From CAYYMH01 sp964472785 (GTDB lineage Bacteria > Zhuqueibacterota > Zhuqueibacteria > Thermofontimicrobiales > Thermofontimicrobiaceae), in contig CAYYMH010000002.1 of assembly GCA_964472785.1 (NCBI GenBank), positions 150,620-214,619 of the forward strand: a stretch of 64,000 nucleotides of DNA, written 5' to 3'. The notes under the pieces were generated by a model. That model did not search any database, had not been told where the DNA came from, and worked only from the letters and a program-made list of their open reading frames with translations. Each line of letters opens with the position of its first letter. Position 1 is the stretch's first letter. This document shows, one piece after another, positions 62,229 through 64,000 of this stretch. The translations under genes were made by a program, and so were the position numbers.

Positions 62229-63944
62229 TTGCAGCGACTCGATCATATAATCAAAGCAGCACATAATGAACATCCGGTAGATTTGATTTTAAAAAATGTA
62301 AATTTAATCAACGTGTTATCGGGTGAGATATATGAGACAGACATAGTGATTCATGATGATTTGATTGTTGGTATCGGAGAAGATTATCAGGCAAAAGTCA
62401 CCCTGGACATGACAGGACGCTACGCAGCCCCGGGATTTATGGATGGACATGTTCATATCGAAAGTTCCATGGTCGTTGTTCCGCAATTTGCACGCGCTGT
62501 TGTACCATTAGGCACGACATCCGTCATCACCGATCCCCATGAAATTGCCAATGTGATGGGTTACGAAGGTATTCGTTTTATGATGGATTTTGCAAAGTAC
62601 AATCCACTGAATGTCTTTTTCATGTTACCCTCCTGCGTTCCCGCAACAAATTTGGAAACAGCCGGGAGTCAGCTTCGGGCGTTCGATATTTTCCCGTTTT
62701 TAAATGAAAAATGGGTCTTGGGTCTGGCAGAAATGATGAATTATCCGGGTGTAATCAATAGAGATGTGGAAGTGCTGGATAAACTCAACATATCTGCAGA
62801 AAAACGAATTGATGGTCATGCCCCCGGATTATCCGGAACAAATCTGATGGCATATATTTCAGCGGGAATTTCCTCTGACCACGAATCTACCTCGCCTGAA
62901 GAGGCATTGGAAAAATTACGCTCTGGCATGTACATCATGATCAGAGAAGGAACCGGTACAAAAAATTTGTGCGATTTGTTAAAGATGGTTACCCCCGAAA
63001 ACAGCAGACGCTGTATTTTTTGTACGGATGATCGCCACCCCCACGACATTCTGAATGAGGGACACATTAACTTTATGATAAAAACTGCTATCGAATATGG
63101 CATTGATCCAGTTTCCGCCATAAGAATGGCGACCCTGAATACCGCCGAATATTTTGGTTTGAAAAAATTGGGTGCAATTGCACCGGGCTGTTTTGCTGAC
63201 ATCGTCATCATCGATGATTTGAATAATTTTAATATCAACATGGTTTTAAAAAATGGCAAAATCGTGGCTGAAGACGGAAAAACAGTTTATGAACCAGCAA
63301 CTCGACCGGAAGTCAAAATCCGAGGTTCAGTGAATATTAAATGGCTGGAAGGAGATGAATTCCGAATTCCGGCTGAAGGTGATCGTTGCCGGGTGATCGG
63401 CTTAATCAAAGATCAGATCGTAACCGATTCGCTTGTTGCTCAACCTAAAATTGAAAACGGATTTGTGGTTTCAGACACAGCGCGTGATCTGCTTCGTTGT
63501 TTTGTTGTGGAGCGGCACCATGGTTCCGGTAATATTGGCAAAGGCCTGGTTAAAGGATTTGGACTCAAAAAAGGTGCGATTGCCTCTTCGATCAGTCACG
63601 ATTCTCATAATATTGTTGTGGTTGGCGTCGATGATGAAGACATTTTCAGAGCTGTCGCTCAAATCAATAAAATGGGGGGCGGGCTGGTTATATCAGAGGG
63701 CGGACAGATTTTGGATTGCCTGCACCTGCCAATTGCAGGACTCATGTCCAAAGATCCGATTGAGGTTGTGAATGAAAAAATGGAAAAGCTGATACAAATT
63801 ACAAAAAATTTGGGCGGCTCACTGGAGGACCCATTTATGGCAATCACCTTTCTGGCGCTGCCAGTCATTCCCAAGCTTAAATTAACAGACCTGGGATTGG
63901 TTGATGTCGAATTGTTTGATCATGTGGACTTATTTATCAAATAA
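62229..63944 (+). CDS. ade: Adenine deaminase
   Basis: Metal-dependent amidohydrolase converting adenine to hypoxanthine. 571 residues. Metal ligands and active-site motifs are GHVHIESSM, TDPHEIANVMG, GLAEMMNYPGV, DGHAPGLSG, SDHESTSPEEA and CTDDRHPHD; the C-terminal half has MATLNTAEYFGL and EGDRCRVIGL. The start is TTG 62229, five bases after AGAGGTG. It is last in the salvage operon and its stop is followed by a weak hairpin. Confidence 0.97.
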   Translation: MQRLDHIIKAAHNEHPVDLILKNVNLINVLSGEIYETDIVIHDDLIVGIGEDYQAKVTLDMTGRYAAPGFMDGHVHIESSMVVVPQFARAVVPLGTTSVITDPHEIANVMGYEGIRFMMDFAKYNPLNVFFMLPSCVPATNLETAGSQLRAFDIFPFLNEKWVLGLAEMMNYPGVINRDVEVLDKLNISAEKRIDGHAPGLSGTNLMAYISAGISSDHESTSPEEALEKLRSGMYIMIREGTGTKNLCDLLKMVTPENSRRCIFCTDDRHPHDILNEGHINFMIKTAIEYGIDPVSAIRMATLNTAEYFGLKKLGAIAPGCFADIVIIDDLNNFNINMVLKNGKIVAEDGKTVYEPATRPEVKIRGSVNIKWLEGDEFRIPAEGDRCRVIGLIKDQIVTDSLVAQPKIENGFVVSDTARDLLRCFVVERHHGSGNIGKGLVKGFGLKKGAIASSISHDSHNIVVVGVDDEDIFRAVAQINKMGGGLVISEGGQILDCLHLPIAGLMSKDPIEVVNEKMEKLIQITKNLGGSLEDPFMAITFLALPVIPKLKLTDLGLVDVELFDHVDLFIK

Positions 63945-63970
63945 CATAATCACTGATTATCATTATGTTT
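63943..63970 (+). terminator. Weak terminator candidate after ade
   Basis: AACATAAT pairs with ATTATGTT around an 11-base loop, followed by only a short T run. An AT-rich stem makes this a tentative call. Confidence 0.35.
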
Positions 63971-64000
63971 TAGAAACCTTCAAATTGATTAGAGGCTTGA

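Noticed and set aside
62816..63259. 147-residue minus-strand open frame opposite ade
   Set aside because: Antisense to a gene with all adenine-deaminase motifs.
1..64000. CRISPR array, prophage, tRNA, rRNA or integrative element
   Set aside because: Reading the intergenic stretches on both strands showed no regularly spaced direct repeats, no tRNA-like fold, no integrase and no rRNA sequence.

Overview
The window is an AT-rich chromosomal segment from a Gram-negative bacterium, most likely a member of the FCB group outside Bacteroidota proper (a Calditrichota-, KSB1-, Ignavibacteriota- or Marinimicrobia-like lineage). The evidence is a GWxTD-domain protein, a DUF5683 protein, secreted multidomain proteins ending in FlgD/Por-type sorting domains with the NYPNPFNP motif, OmpA-like barrels and a diderm elongasome/lgt cluster. 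Unlike Bacteroidota, many genes have strong Shine-Dalgarno sequences (AAGGAGG before groES and ssb) and TTGACA-N17-TATAAT promoters. No rRNA, tRNA, prophage, integrase or CRISPR array is visible. The genus cannot be named from sequence alone.

Layout. From 0.3 to 43 kb nearly everything is on the minus strand. It holds glycogen synthase, a TPR lipoprotein and an outer-membrane barrel protein. The shape and lipoprotein-maturation cluster mreB-mreC-mreD-mrdA-rodA-lgt follows, then purH, a VanX-like dipeptidase, purN, an LD-carboxypeptidase, a GWxTD protein, rimO-ftsY, a CsgG-like TPR protein, an isoprenoid reductase with a 57-residue ferredoxin, and purF. Next come an HD hydrolase, a sodium symporter, a GAF/HD-GYP protein, a deoxynucleoside kinase, folK, groES-groEL under a CIRCE operator, purA, and secD-secF with a STAS protein. 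The 36.6-43 kb stretch is accessory. It has a MNT/HEPN toxin-antitoxin pair (42.4-43.0 kb), a second MNT gene whose HEPN partner is a deletion remnant (37.0-37.4 kb), a GNAT enzyme, an unrecognised 458-residue protein, an orphan antitoxin-like ORF and a betaine/choline-type ABC transporter. From 43.2 to 56.3 kb lie a lamin-tail-domain secreted protein (plus strand), a PAS histidine kinase/receiver/membrane-protein operon, a muropeptide-degrading pair (dipeptide epimerase plus NlpC/P60) and a golvesin-domain secreted protein. From 56.4 kb to the end all genes are on the plus strand: a zinc alcohol dehydrogenase, ssb, and a nucleoside-salvage run cdd-udk-tdk-like-nupC-punA-ade.

How it fits together. 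Envelope growth and turnover dominates: the elongasome, Lgt, SecDF, VanX-like, LD-carboxypeptidase, NlpC/P60 and epimerase proteins form a route for building, cutting and recycling peptidoglycan peptides. Purine synthesis (purH, purN, purF, purA) and nucleoside salvage form a second theme. Points for a second look are the decayed HEPN copy beside an intact paralogous pair, a 118-bp MITE/REP-like element with a 7-bp target duplication in front of cdd, a dyad repeat that supplies the C-terminus of the VanX-like enzyme, a thymidine-kinase relative lacking catalytic-site residues, and a sensor kinase with a four-cysteine cluster in its first PAS domain.
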